Shown here one piece after another: positions 41,330 to 50,732 of a stretch of 64,000 nt of DNA. A program made the position numbers and the translations under genes. The first letter of the stretch is position 1; every line of letters starts with the position of its first letter. The notes under the pieces were generated by a model. That model was not told the DNA's origin. It was given only the letters and a program-made list of their open reading frames with translations, and ran no database searches. This DNA comes from Epithemia pelagica. Its lineage: Eukaryota > Bacillariophyta > Bacillariophyceae > Surirellales > Surirellaceae. Location: positions 496,001 through 560,000 of the forward strand of contig OX337240.1 of NCBI GenBank assembly GCA_946965045.2. Direction: 5' to 3'.

Positions 41330-42196
41330 CGGACGCCGTCTGCTTGGCAGAAGACGCATGTGTGTTTCAATCGAGATCGTTGGTGGGTCCGACGAGGCAT
41401 TTTGCCGTCGGACGGACCGACAGGAGCACCACACTCCTATGCTCTTGACCATGGATGCTTGCACCCGACGGTTTGGCCAGCGTACCACGAGGTTCTGTGG
41501 TAAATTGTATACTAGTACAGCCACTCTCTCAAGTTTTTTCTCTTTTGATCTCTCTCTCTGGATTCATTCTCGTCCTGTTGTGTGTGTGTTGTGGAGGATT
41601 GTTTTGCGTGTGTGTGGCAGACACGCGAATGGCTCTCTCATGTAGTCCTGGCCTAAAGGACATGGGCCTTTTCTCGCTTTTGGTAGCACAATGGGGGACA
41701 ATGGATTGCTTCCAAGGCACACAACAGACAGAATCACACGGACAGTCCTACCATAGAGTTTTGTTGTCGCTTGGAGCTAGGAGCTACCAGGCATTGGGTT
41801 CCGTGAAAAGCCGAGAAAGCATCATGCGTTCCATGTATGCTTTGAACCATGGTTGGAAAAGAGTGTGATCGTTCCACAGTGTCTTGCGCATGGCGTTGTT
41901 GCCTGTTTGGGAGTCCTCTCTAAGACACATCATCCTGTGGAACCGGCGTGTGGCCTCGTCGTCCTTCCTAGGAGTAGTGTGAAAATGTGCTACCTCCTCT
42001 ACCCCAAGGATTTTCGTTCCACCTTGCGAAATAACAGCGACTGCTTTCACATCCGGGTACGTGCGACACACAGCTTCCGAATGTCCACATCAGCCTGTTC
42101 CACATCACGATGCCATCGTCCACCATCCACCACATCACTTGTCGTTTGGTCTCCAAAAGTTCTTTGGTGAGACACACAAGACAGCAAATAGACACC
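41330..42196. other. Intergenic stretch
   Basis: About 870 bp; it holds the 3' region of the STI1-like gene and the upstream region of the ferredoxin-like gene. Short frames on both strands overlap and lack domains. Confidence 0.55.
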
Positions 42197-43306
42197 ATGA
42201 CACTTGTTGCTCCACTCGTGCCGCTCCTCCTCCTGGCGCTTTCCATGGGAGGAAAGGAGTGTGAAGCCTTTCACACCATGGGACAGCCATGGTCGTCGTC
42301 GTCGTCCTCTTCCTCCGTTGTCCCTCTAGCCATGGTGACCAACCAAGACACTACGGTCGTAACAACGACACCACCCTCCGCAACGACGACATCCATAGTA
42401 TCCTCCACCCAAATGGGCTCGGCCACTGTGGACATGAATCAATACAATCTCCCGGCCGAGGACATTCCGACGGAATGGACGGCCCATCTCAAGGCGGCGA
42501 CCGAAACCAATGAGGCGGGTGTCTTTTTGGGGACTCAAAACGACAAGGACCACTTTGCCGATACGGTCAAGGTTGTGGTTTCTGTTCCGCCACCGGGACA
42601 AGGCTTGGGCATTGAATTGCTCGAATTGGCCGGGGGACGAGCCGATGGAGTGGGCATTACCATGGTTTCCGGATTGGTACCCGGCAAGGTGGCCGAATCC
42701 AGTGGACTCTTGTATGGCGATTCCATTGTGCAATTGTCCCTGCGTCGTCGTACCAACAGCAATGGTGGTGGAATGCAAGAATTGGAATCCGTGGCCATGG
42801 AATGTCTCGCCTACGATGGTACCATTGACGCCATTGTCTCCATTTTGCAAAGCCCAGCGGCCCAAACCAACGATCCCAGCCAACTCTTTTTGGTCTTTAC
42901 CGTCAAACGGTTGCGCCGCAAACCCAAAGTAAACATGTTGTTGCAATATCCGCCCTCGCAAGGCGAACCGGATGTGAGTTTGGAGCTCTTTTCGGGCGAA
43001 AATCTGCGACGCGCCTTGTTGGCTCGAGGCGTTAAACTCAATGATCCCTTGGCGCGACGGTTTGACAATGGCGGAACGGGCGATTGTGGGGCCGAAGGCA
43101 CGTGTGCCACCTGTGCCGTTCACGTGGTTCAGGGCCGAGACTTGTTGAGTCCCGCCGGCGATTCTGAAGCGCAAATTGTCACACGACGAAATCCCCGATG
43201 GAGAATGGCCTGCAAGGCCGTCGTGGGACATGGCATGACAGAAGGCACTCTCGTGATTCGGGTCAACCCCAAACAATGGGTGGAAGAAGAAGAAGAAAAC
43301 GTCTAG
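42197..43306 (+). CDS. Plastid PDZ plus 2Fe-2S ferredoxin-like protein
   Basis: 369 aa from the ATG at 42197; an in-frame extension upstream weakens the leader. The N-terminus is a signal peptide (MTLVAPLVPLLLLALSMGG) ending ...CEA-FHTM. A Phe directly after the cleavage site and a following Ser-rich stretch are the pattern of diatom plastid bipartite targeting. Residues about 125-215 look like a PDZ domain (GLGIELLELAGG, MVSGLVPGKVAESSGLLYGD). The C-terminal 100 residues are a ferredoxin fold with Cys297, Cys303, Cys306 and Cys339 as cluster ligands (DCGAEGTCATC ... RMACKAV). The first spacing is CX5C instead of the CX4C of plant-type ferredoxins. The domain pair suggests electron transfer tethered to a partner or membrane in the plastid. 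The acidic end EEEEENV is unusual. Confidence 0.9.
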   Translation: MTLVAPLVPLLLLALSMGGKECEAFHTMGQPWSSSSSSSSVVPLAMVTNQDTTVVTTTPPSATTTSIVSSTQMGSATVDMNQYNLPAEDIPTEWTAHLKAATETNEAGVFLGTQNDKDHFADTVKVVVSVPPPGQGLGIELLELAGGRADGVGITMVSGLVPGKVAESSGLLYGDSIVQLSLRRRTNSNGGGMQELESVAMECLAYDGTIDAIVSILQSPAAQTNDPSQLFLVFTVKRLRRKPKVNMLLQYPPSQGEPDVSLELFSGENLRRALLARGVKLNDPLARRFDNGGTGDCGAEGTCATCAVHVVQGRDLLSPAGDSEAQIVTRRNPRWRMACKAVVGHGMTEGTLVIRVNPKQWVEEEEENV

Positions 43307-43803
43307 GTAGAGTCTATAGGAATAGAATATATAATGTCACAGTCGCAATGGTCATGCAAGAACATAAGACGCTCAGTCCTGTGTACGGCAGGAAGATAAC
43401 TGTTACCGCCGTTGTTTCGGAGTTCCGTTCTATCACTCTATCTTCCGGCTCTTGCAAAGTTCCAGTCGTTCATTTACTTCACGGTGGTGCTGCCCGACAA
43501 AGGATCAGGACGCACTATAGTGTAGTTTTGCAGCTCCCATTTAAAGACCTACTCCCAGCTACGCATGAAAGAAGCGTTTTCTTGGGGAGCCGCAGTCCCC
43601 CTTTGTGTGTGTCATGCAGACCTCCCATGTAGATTGGTGGGATCCATTGACAAAATGTAATTCTTGTATGTAACGCACATTGGAGAACATGTCGAAGCAT
43701 GCTTGTCCCGGAAATCACGAAATTAGCAACAAGACGAAGAGGCGAAACACACACAAGAGACAACCCAAAGAACTCTGGGCCCATGGTCGACTCTGGTGAT
43801 GTT
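43307..43803. other. Intergenic stretch
   Basis: About 500 bp following the ferredoxin-like gene; nothing recognisable. Confidence 0.5.
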
Positions 43804-44430
43804 TCATCCAAGACACTGGCTGGAGCCTCGAGCTCGGATCCATGATCTGAACGACCATGACAAGACACAACGTTCTGCGGTGGACAGTACAACGAATGAT
43901 TGCATCACTGGCATTTCCACCCTACTGAAAATGGTGGCGGTCCACAACATGAAGAGACTCAGGACGACGACAAAATTGTCGGTGACGCCAAGATCGGTGG
44001 CCCGATGGAGAGTTTCTTGATGGCAGGCATGGCAGTGCTTGAGCAAATCCAAGGCGCTGGACAGTTGGGGAACGAGTTCATGGTTTCATCGACATTATAT
44101 CCTCCATTGGTATTGGCAAAGTCCCCAAAGTCATCCGTGTTGTGTCATGTAGACGGTTGCATCATCGGTAACGAAGTAATCCGAGCTGGCATCGTACACA
44201 GCCCCTGTTCCCCAACAGTGTGTTTCGCGCATCCACAGAGTATCCACCATACGGACACGCGTCCCAAATCGAAGGTTCAAAGGGTTGTAGCTGAAAGGTT
44301 TGGTCGGCACTTCCGTCCAATATCATGCCAGCGGCATTCCAATCCATGGTTGGTTTCTCCCAGCAAGTTATCGTACGTGGCCACCTTGGTCGATTGGCCG
44401 GTGCAATCGGTGGTCTTGGACCCTCCACCG
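43804..44430 (-). pseudogene. FAM6 relic: decayed C-terminal half of a FAM4-like gene
   Basis: Fragments in different frames align to FAM4. TFQLQPFEPSIWDACPYGG with NTLLGNRGCV (about 44350-44200) corresponds to FAM4 TFQLQTFEG and MLNNMGCV. LDLLKHCHAC, RATDLGVTDNFV and LSLFMLWTATIFSR (44052-43910) correspond to the FAM4 region up to and through its membrane span. No frame is continuous. The relic lies directly downstream of FAM5, whose reading frame runs into it. Confidence 0.75.
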
Positions 44431-45646
44431 GCGACCAAATCTACGTTCCAAAACGATCGCAAACACGACGAGGAAAAACGAGAAACCCAAGGCCAAGGGG
44501 AGGAAATCACCAACGAAATAACCAAGAAAAAAATCCACAAACCAGAGCAAGGCGACGAAATAACGACGAATCATGGCCACATAACCGTCATCAACGACGT
44601 GACGACGCCTGACCTGATTCAAAGCTTCTTGATAAGCTTCTTGATAAAGACCATGAGGATCAGGACAAGTCTCACGAAAAAAGAAAGCGGCACAGGCACG
44701 ACCATGCTCGAGCAAATCCAAGCCACTGGACAATCGGGGAACGATTTTGCCCATGGTTTTATCGTCCCAAAAGTCGGGAAAGTCCCAAACGTCAACATCA
44801 CTGTTGTATTGATCCGACGGGTAGTCGGCAGCATCATCGTACAAGTTGACACAGCCCATACTGTTCAGCATTATGTTTTGCGTATCCAACGTATCCACCA
44901 CACCTTCAGAGGTTTGCAGCAGAGAGGTTTGGTAGGCACTGCATCCCAATGCCATGGTCGTGGCGTTCCGATACATGGTTTCTCCCATGTTGGGGACATG
45001 GGCATCATCGTTATAGGCCTGGTTGTTGTGATCACTTCCCAAATCGCCTTGACAAATGGAGGAAAAATCACTGTTGGCAAAATAATAATCGTCATTGTAA
45101 TTGATGCTCCAACTCAAATGTCCCTTGAGTTTCATGGCTTCAATAAAGGATTCAGCACAAAACCATGCAACATAACTATTGATAAAGTTCTCTTTGGTGC
45201 ACCCGCTATCACCATGTCCTTTCAGGATTCCGTACAAGGAAAAAGCGTCGACCCGGTCCGGCTGTGTGGTCCAAGAACTCTCATAGTCCGTGCTTTCTTC
45301 GTCATTGGAAACATCAAAGGACGATGTACTGTGGACGATGAACGAGACGAGGGGCAGCAAAAGGGAAGAGAGAGAGAAAAAAGGCATGAGAGAGTTACTT
45401 CACAACAACCATCTAGGTTCTACCTTTGGACACTTACTCCCAATAGTGAAAAACCACATGAAACTTGCTGAGCTTATCGAGATCTTGCAAGACATCGTTC
45501 CCGTACAGTAAGTATTCGTGTTGGGGCCAATACGTCGATTCTTGTTCGGCATGAACAATCGTACTCATAATAGAGAGCACAAGAAACAAGGCAACAAAAC
45601 GTCTGCGAAACGTCCTGATGGTGGAGAAGGCGAGCAAGAAAGGCAT
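44368..45646 (-). CDS. FAM5: secreted family member, shortened tail
   Basis: Exons 45646-45438 and 45328-44368 give 389 aa; the 109-nt intron has GTAAGT and CACAG at the family position. The first residues (MPFLLAFSTIRTF, then a hydrophobic signal and AEQESTYWP) match FAM4. The outer part follows FAM4 (FSLYGILKGHGDSGC, FIEAMKLKGHLSWS, MGETMYRNATTMALGC, CPDPHGLY). After the membrane region (VALLWFVDFFLGYFVGDFLPLALGFSFFLVVFAIVL) the tail is only about 30 residues and reads into relic sequence. The outer domain has lost some residues around DYESSWTTQPDR. It may be functional but with a replaced tail, or an early pseudogene. Confidence 0.7.
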
Positions 45647-45954
45647 GGTACTATTGAAGATGCAGAGTTTTGACGGCCCGTTTCTCTTTTTGGTTTTGGC
45701 TCATTGATTTGGAGTATGGAATTGTTGCTGTCAATGCATTGACAAGATCGCACCGCGACCCAGGCTCCTCCCGTTGTAAAAAAATGGCACCATACACTGA
45801 TTGGTTGGGGTGTGGAAAGAGAGGGGTCTGTCCATACAGATACAACTTACTGGCTTTCCGGGGACTCTTTCCTTGTTTAGGCTAACACAGCCATGGTCGC
45901 CATTCGCGGCAAGGCTGCATACAACGGCAATTATCTGCTCTACCTATCGCTGGC
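45647..45954. promoter_or_regulatory. Divergent promoter region FAM5 / methyltransferase-like gene
   Basis: About 310 bp between divergent starts. On the minus strand it shares GTATCTGTATGGA, CACACCCCA, CAACCAAT and CCATTTTTTT with the FAM4 upstream region, in the same order. Confidence 0.5.
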
Positions 45955-47211
45955 ATGGCTATAGCTATGTGGACTATGGACCGCGAAGATTTTTGGGTCG
46001 TCTTTCGATCGCTTTTATGCTCCACGCAGAACCAAGGAAAAATGAGCTATTTCGACACCACCATGGCGTCGTACGGAACGCTCTGTGGAGAAGATTTGGA
46101 AACATGGCTGTCCCAGCAATCACCACAAGTTGGAAATCTAGTGTGGGTTTGCAAAAGCAAGGGCCTCAAAAAGAAGAAGAAGAAGAAGGCGAAGCAGAAC
46201 CGAAACAAGAGTGACCCAAACCCTGGGCCGGCTGTCGACTCTGGCGATTCTTTGCTATTACATCAACAACAACGACTGGAACCTTTTTTACGTGCCCATA
46301 TACATGATCTCAACGGAAATGATGAAAATGATGGTGACAAAGATGAAGGGGCAAGACAAAGTTCTGGCGTTGACGGTGAAACTAATGGTCGCATCACTGT
46401 CATTTACCCCAAAGGCAGTACTTACCGTGTTCGAACATCGCATTTGTGGCCAATCCTCGACCCATCATCTTCTTTATGGACATTGTCTCTCCGAATGTTG
46501 AAGGAAGAATCCCAACAAGAATCATCCACTGAAACAAGTTGCAATACCATCATGACGAGGACCGTTGGCGATTTTACTGGTATGGTTGTGGTATGGCCCG
46601 AAACGAACGAATATCGTCGCTGTTGCGTTCAGCACACGGTCCTGCTTCCTGGGAAAGACATTTTTGTAGAAGTGGGTTGTGACTATGGCAAAACCGTGGC
46701 CAAAGTCGCCGATACCTGTGTCGACCAGGACATGGTATTGGGGATTGATAAATCCACAGAATCCATTTCCATCGCCAAACAACGATATCCTCATCTCTCG
46801 TTTCTACAGTGGGATTTGCTGTCACCGGATGAAAAGAACAAGAATCTCCTCGGTCCACTAGAACAACAACACTTGAAGCATGGCAATGATAAAGAGCATC
46901 GCACAGAGTCAACAAATCCAGTCGACGAGCAATACTCCACATCGATGTCAATCATGCCGAGTCCATCTGTTCTACGCTATCTTGCGCAAAGACAGAAGCA
47001 ACTGCAAACACAAGAACCTCAAACTGGTTGCTTTGGAACGGAGAAATTCCACTCATCGTCTCTTGTGGTGGCCATTGACATTAACGGAAATCGGGAGTTG
47101 GAGGCCGTACAAGACTGCATCTTGAGAGTTCAGTCCTTGTGGCAGCCGCGTCTGATAATTGTGAAATCTCGAGCCTTGCATCAACAACGGAAACGGAACC
47201 AGTGTGGATAA
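45955..47211 (+). CDS. SAM-dependent methyltransferase-like protein
   Basis: 418 codons from 45955; later ATGs (45967, 46042) are possible starts. The middle holds a Lys-rich run (KKKKKKKAK) and a low-complexity linker. A conserved block follows (TVIYPKGSTYRVRTSHLWPI, GMVVVWPETNEYRRC). The Rossmann-type SAM site is IFVEVGCDYGKTVAKVAD, then VLGIDKSTESISIAKQRYP with the acidic residue that binds ribose, then LSFLQWDLL. The C-terminal part ends VVAIDINGNRELEAV and LIIVKSR. Related proteins exist in plants and algae without a settled substrate. An open frame (47204-47515, DNLPAAIALHVWFCLL) directly follows in another phase and could be a further exon or the result of a frameshift. Confidence 0.78.
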   Translation: MAIAMWTMDREDFWVVFRSLLCSTQNQGKMSYFDTTMASYGTLCGEDLETWLSQQSPQVGNLVWVCKSKGLKKKKKKKAKQNRNKSDPNPGPAVDSGDSLLLHQQQRLEPFLRAHIHDLNGNDENDGDKDEGARQSSGVDGETNGRITVIYPKGSTYRVRTSHLWPILDPSSSLWTLSLRMLKEESQQESSTETSCNTIMTRTVGDFTGMVVVWPETNEYRRCCVQHTVLLPGKDIFVEVGCDYGKTVAKVADTCVDQDMVLGIDKSTESISIAKQRYPHLSFLQWDLLSPDEKNKNLLGPLEQQHLKHGNDKEHRTESTNPVDEQYSTSMSIMPSPSVLRYLAQRQKQLQTQEPQTGCFGTEKFHSSSLVVAIDINGNRELEAVQDCILRVQSLWQPRLIIVKSRALHQQRKRNQCG

Positions 47212-47903
47212 TCTACCAGCTGCAATCGCACTTCACGTATGGTTTTGCCTCCTCTTGCGCTGTCCTGTGAACAAGACAAGTACCCTGATGGACAGCAGCT
47301 GGAAGGCACTGGAGGAAGCACAAGTTCAAGGCATCAATGCTGTTCCAATTCCGGTGCATCTGAGTATCTTGCCGTGCTCTTTTGATCACAGTGACAAACA
47401 TCCATCCAGCTCTGCTATGTCACAAGATTCTCGACCATTGACAAATCGTAGTAGACCTTCGACTTTCAGCCTCTGCGCCGTACCGCATGCGCCTGGGATA
47501 AAGACCCATGGATAGTTACCCGCTGCTTGGATGACATTTTCGATCATATCAGGGCGGAAAAGTTGTTTTCTGGATTCTTCGCCTGAAGCTATCTTTCAAC
47601 AAGACCGTCTATAAAACGCTTTACTTCTAGAGTTTAGAAGAATGTTAATGACAAATAGCTCGGCTTCGTTCTTTGACATAGCTCATGAAAACGCACCAAG
47701 AGACCATTCAGAGGTTGACGAGATACTTCTAGAACGTGAAAGTTCTCCTTAGAGGGGAAGGAGACACATAGACAGCATTGCCAGAGCGGCTGTACGTCTG
47801 CCTGTCAGTGCGTCAGACCACACCAGCAGATCTTCCACGAACACCACAAACCAAAACCAACAACGAACCGATACAACAGGAGAGAAACCAGATTGAAATC
47901 AAA
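47212..47903. other. Intergenic stretch with possible methyltransferase tail in another frame
   Basis: The first 300 bp are open in a different frame from the methyltransferase-like gene; no plausible intron was found to join them. The remainder (from about 47520) shows nothing before the small Tim gene. Confidence 0.45.
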
Positions 47904-48290
47904 ATGTCTTGGTTTGGCGGCGGTAGCAAGAAAGATGACGACTCGAGGATAGGCGAAAAGTCTTTTGGTGCAGATTCCTCTCCATCGTTTGCGGGAGATC
48001 TGGACGGAGGCGCCTTGGCGGGTGGTGGAGGTGGCTCGGCCGCGATGCAGGAATTTCAACAAGTTAGTGTGGCGTTGCAACAACAACTGTTGGTCCAAAC
48101 CGTAATCACCGAACTGACTGACCGAGCCTTCATGAAGTGTGTCACGTCATCGAAAGATTCTAAATTAAGTTCGAGAGAGGCTTCATGTATCCAAGCATGC
48201 ACCAACAAATGGCTTGATGCCAATGAGTTCTTGGCAAGAAGGTTGAACAAGAAGGGTGAACAGATGCAGCAGCAACAAGGATTTTCCTAG
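47904..48290 (+). CDS. Small Tim chaperone (Tim8/Tim13 class) lacking one Cys
   Basis: 128 aa from ATG 47904 (MSWFGGGSKK); 126 bp upstream are open but without a better start. A Gly-rich N-terminus leads to the zf-Tim10/DDP helical hairpin (FQQVSVALQQQLLVQTVITELTDRAFMKC, then LSSREASCIQACTNKWLDA). Small Tims use twin CX3C motifs to form two disulfides. Here the second is present (Cys95, Cys99), but in the first only Cys79 remains and residue 75 is Ala. These chaperones escort membrane proteins across the mitochondrial intermembrane space and are imported through Mia40. The N-terminal Gly-rich extension is longer than usual. Confidence 0.87.
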   Translation: MSWFGGGSKKDDDSRIGEKSFGADSSPSFAGDLDGGALAGGGGGSAAMQEFQQVSVALQQQLLVQTVITELTDRAFMKCVTSSKDSKLSSREASCIQACTNKWLDANEFLARRLNKKGEQMQQQQGFS

Positions 48291-48563
48291 TCATCATCGA
48301 GAAAACCAATTGGGTATCATTTGTGAGACAAAAGTTATGTTGTGTCAAATTTCAAGCAAAACTGAAACTGCCGAAACAGTCAGTTGTGATACGCTCCCTT
48401 AACACAAAGACGCATTACATTTTACATTGTCTCGCGGTCGGAAGTCTCTAATCTACAATATTGGAAGTATGAAGTATTGTTAAAATAACATGTGAGATGC
48501 AACGGAGAAAAATATTTTGCTTCCTGTTCCTTTCGGATCTTTTCAACGTAGGATTCGGAGCAA

Positions 48564-49412
48564 TCATGAATACACAACTTTATCGGACTGCAGTTGGTCT
48601 TCTGAAATCTGCCTCATCAGTCCGACCAGGAACAAAGGCTCCTCGGCTTCGTTTTCTTCAAGATAGAGCGGACCAACTCGGACCTCATTGAAAAATGATT
48701 GTCCCGTCGCAGTTTTGTTCAGGAAAACAGCCTCCACCAAGTCTTTATTACCCCTCTTCATTTGATCAAACAGAGAAAGGGGCGCTACAGACTGGGTGTT
48801 CCCCCCATTAAGCAATGGGCCGAGTGGTTGGTGCAAAACTGTCTTCTTGGGGAATCCACAGAAATCTTCCCATGCCTTGTTTACATAAACAATGGAATGT
48901 GGACGTGAAGAAGTCGTAATGACTAAAGCGGTGCCATCATACGCATGATCCATTGCTTCTCTCATGGTACGTGGCAGTGGCACTTGAGGTTGAAGGACAT
49001 TGTCTTGTGCAACAGAGAAGTCTGACTCGGGAGATGCAAACGATAATGTTTGCGACCAAGCCGTGTTCCAGTGACTCTTGCTGTTTTTACCCTCTGCGAC
49101 ATTAATGCCTGCTGTCCTTTCCTTCACTGTCTCTTGCTTGAACATGGTAGGACCTGCCGCACCGCTGAAATCTGATTCTGGGGATGCAAAAGACAACGTC
49201 TGGGACCAAGAATCATTGGAAAAAGAAGAGCGGCCTTGTTTGTTTGGGAAATCCTGGAACAGTGCACTTCCTGTGCGCATTGAAGGGAGATCTATACTTG
49301 AGGTGACGATGAAGCGAGAAGCGCTTGCATTTTTTATACAGCGGATGAGTTGAGGAGTTACAACCCGCATCTTGTTCAGGAGTTGTTCCCTTGGTAAAGC
49401 CGTTGAAGACAT
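48564..49412 (-). CDS. PAS-domain protein with repeated SFASPESDF motif
   Basis: 282 aa from the ATG at 49412 (MSSTALPREQ); the frame runs further up through a possible CAG acceptor at about 49431. The N-terminal part carries two copies of WSQTLSFASPESDF about 50 residues apart. The C-terminal half is a PAS domain: DGTALVITTSSRPHSIVYVNKAWEDFCGF, then LHQPLGPLLNGG and the sheet region ending LFLVGLMRQI. PAS domains sense small ligands, redox or light. No effector domain is attached, so it may act as an adaptor. The Cys in DFCGF is not the LOV NCRFLQ motif, so flavin photochemistry is not expected. Confidence 0.87.
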   Translation of the reverse strand: MSSTALPREQLLNKMRVVTPQLIRCIKNASASRFIVTSSIDLPSMRTGSALFQDFPNKQGRSSFSNDSWSQTLSFASPESDFSGAAGPTMFKQETVKERTAGINVAEGKNSKSHWNTAWSQTLSFASPESDFSVAQDNVLQPQVPLPRTMREAMDHAYDGTALVITTSSRPHSIVYVNKAWEDFCGFPKKTVLHQPLGPLLNGGNTQSVAPLSLFDQMKRGNKDLVEAVFLNKTATGQSFFNEVRVGPLYLEENEAEEPLFLVGLMRQISEDQLQSDKVVYS

Positions 49413-50732
49413 GGTTGTTTCGTAAGATCTGAACACGTAAGTTTGAGGCCAAAAAAAAGCAAATGGGAGAGAACAAATGGCTTGCTTGATGAGAAGAGTT
49501 CCGAATCAATTTATGAGACTGGTTTTCGTCTCCCATCATCGACAATTGAGGTCCCATCATCGACAAGTGAGGTTGAGGACTGAAGAAAAAAATGATCATG
49601 ATTGATAGACCCGAACGGGTGCTTCCGATTTCCGCGTTCGATCAATCAAAAAGCAGATGACAAATGACACGCAAGGACACGTTTACAGTCAACGGATGAC
49701 GGAGAAGTGTTCGAATTGCTTCGAATCCTCTCTTTCCGATGTTGCTCCGAATCAGAACACTTCGTTGCTTGTATTCTGTGCAATCATCACGTCTGTCCTT
49801 CCATCCGGATCGTTCTCAAACCCGAACATTCCACAGACCCGAACTGAAAAAATGTGTGACGTGTCGGAAAGGCTTCCGTGGTTGTTCTCTTTGTTCCGCG
49901 AAGCACCAAAACAAGCTGTTCGAGATTCGAGATTCGAGATTCGAGACACCGATCACCGATCATCGACAAAAACAAGAGAGAAAGAGAAACGAAAGAGTCC
50001 TCTTTTCCTATCCGAAGTCTGAAGCTGGGCTCTACGCTACGAGCTACGAGAGTTCTTGCAAGAAGAGCGAGAAAGACACCACTTAGGCGTTTGTCTCCAA
50101 CTGAACGAAGATTCAGATCAATCGTATGCAAAAGTCAAGCAAGAGGAGGAGACATGGCGGGAGTGATAACACATTCAACCAAGAATGAAACAGAAAGAAC
50201 TACTCCTCTAACGTTACACAGTGGTCCAGTCGACGTAGACATTTGGTAAAGGACCGCCATTTGTGGCCCATCCATGAACGCAAGTAACATATGACATATG
50301 AAAGAGGTTGGACCCTCGTACCTCCCAATCTAAGTCCAACGTCCCATCTACTCTAGATTCTAGATTTGCTTTTTCGAAACATGTTACAGAATGCGTTATC
50401 TGACATGATTACATGACAAATGGCAGTGGAAGACTGCTTCAGTTCCATCCAAGGCACTCTGGAAAACTCTTCAGCAGACAAGGTGTACCACGGAGATCAT
50501 GGTAGAAACATTGAAGGTCCTCGTGGACAAGGAGGTGGCTTATCGTCTGATTCATAGTCCCGTCTGCGACCTACCCCCAAGCGCCGGGCGAGTATTGAGT
50601 CGCACTTAAAAAGGGCTTTCGTATACTCACCCCCACGACGCGTCCTGGAGCTCTCGATCTTGATACAAAATCCCAAAACACACATATTACCTCCACACAT
50701 TCATCACGGTGGTAGAGGTAAGGTGTCTGTTA
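49413..50732. other. Intergenic stretch
   Basis: About 1.3 kb between divergent genes. It contains two TCCCATCATCGACAA units near 49532-49567, tandem GATTCGA units at about 49922-49945, and no convincing gene. Short overlapping frames around 49660-50250 lack domains. Confidence 0.5.

Noticed and set aside
42326-43276. 316-codon minus-strand frame opposite the ferredoxin-like gene
   Set aside because: It is a codon-usage shadow; the plus strand has clear domains and a targeting peptide.
43900-45471. 523-codon plus-strand frame opposite FAM5 and the relic
   Set aside because: The minus strand reads as the secreted family; the plus frame has no recognisable feature.
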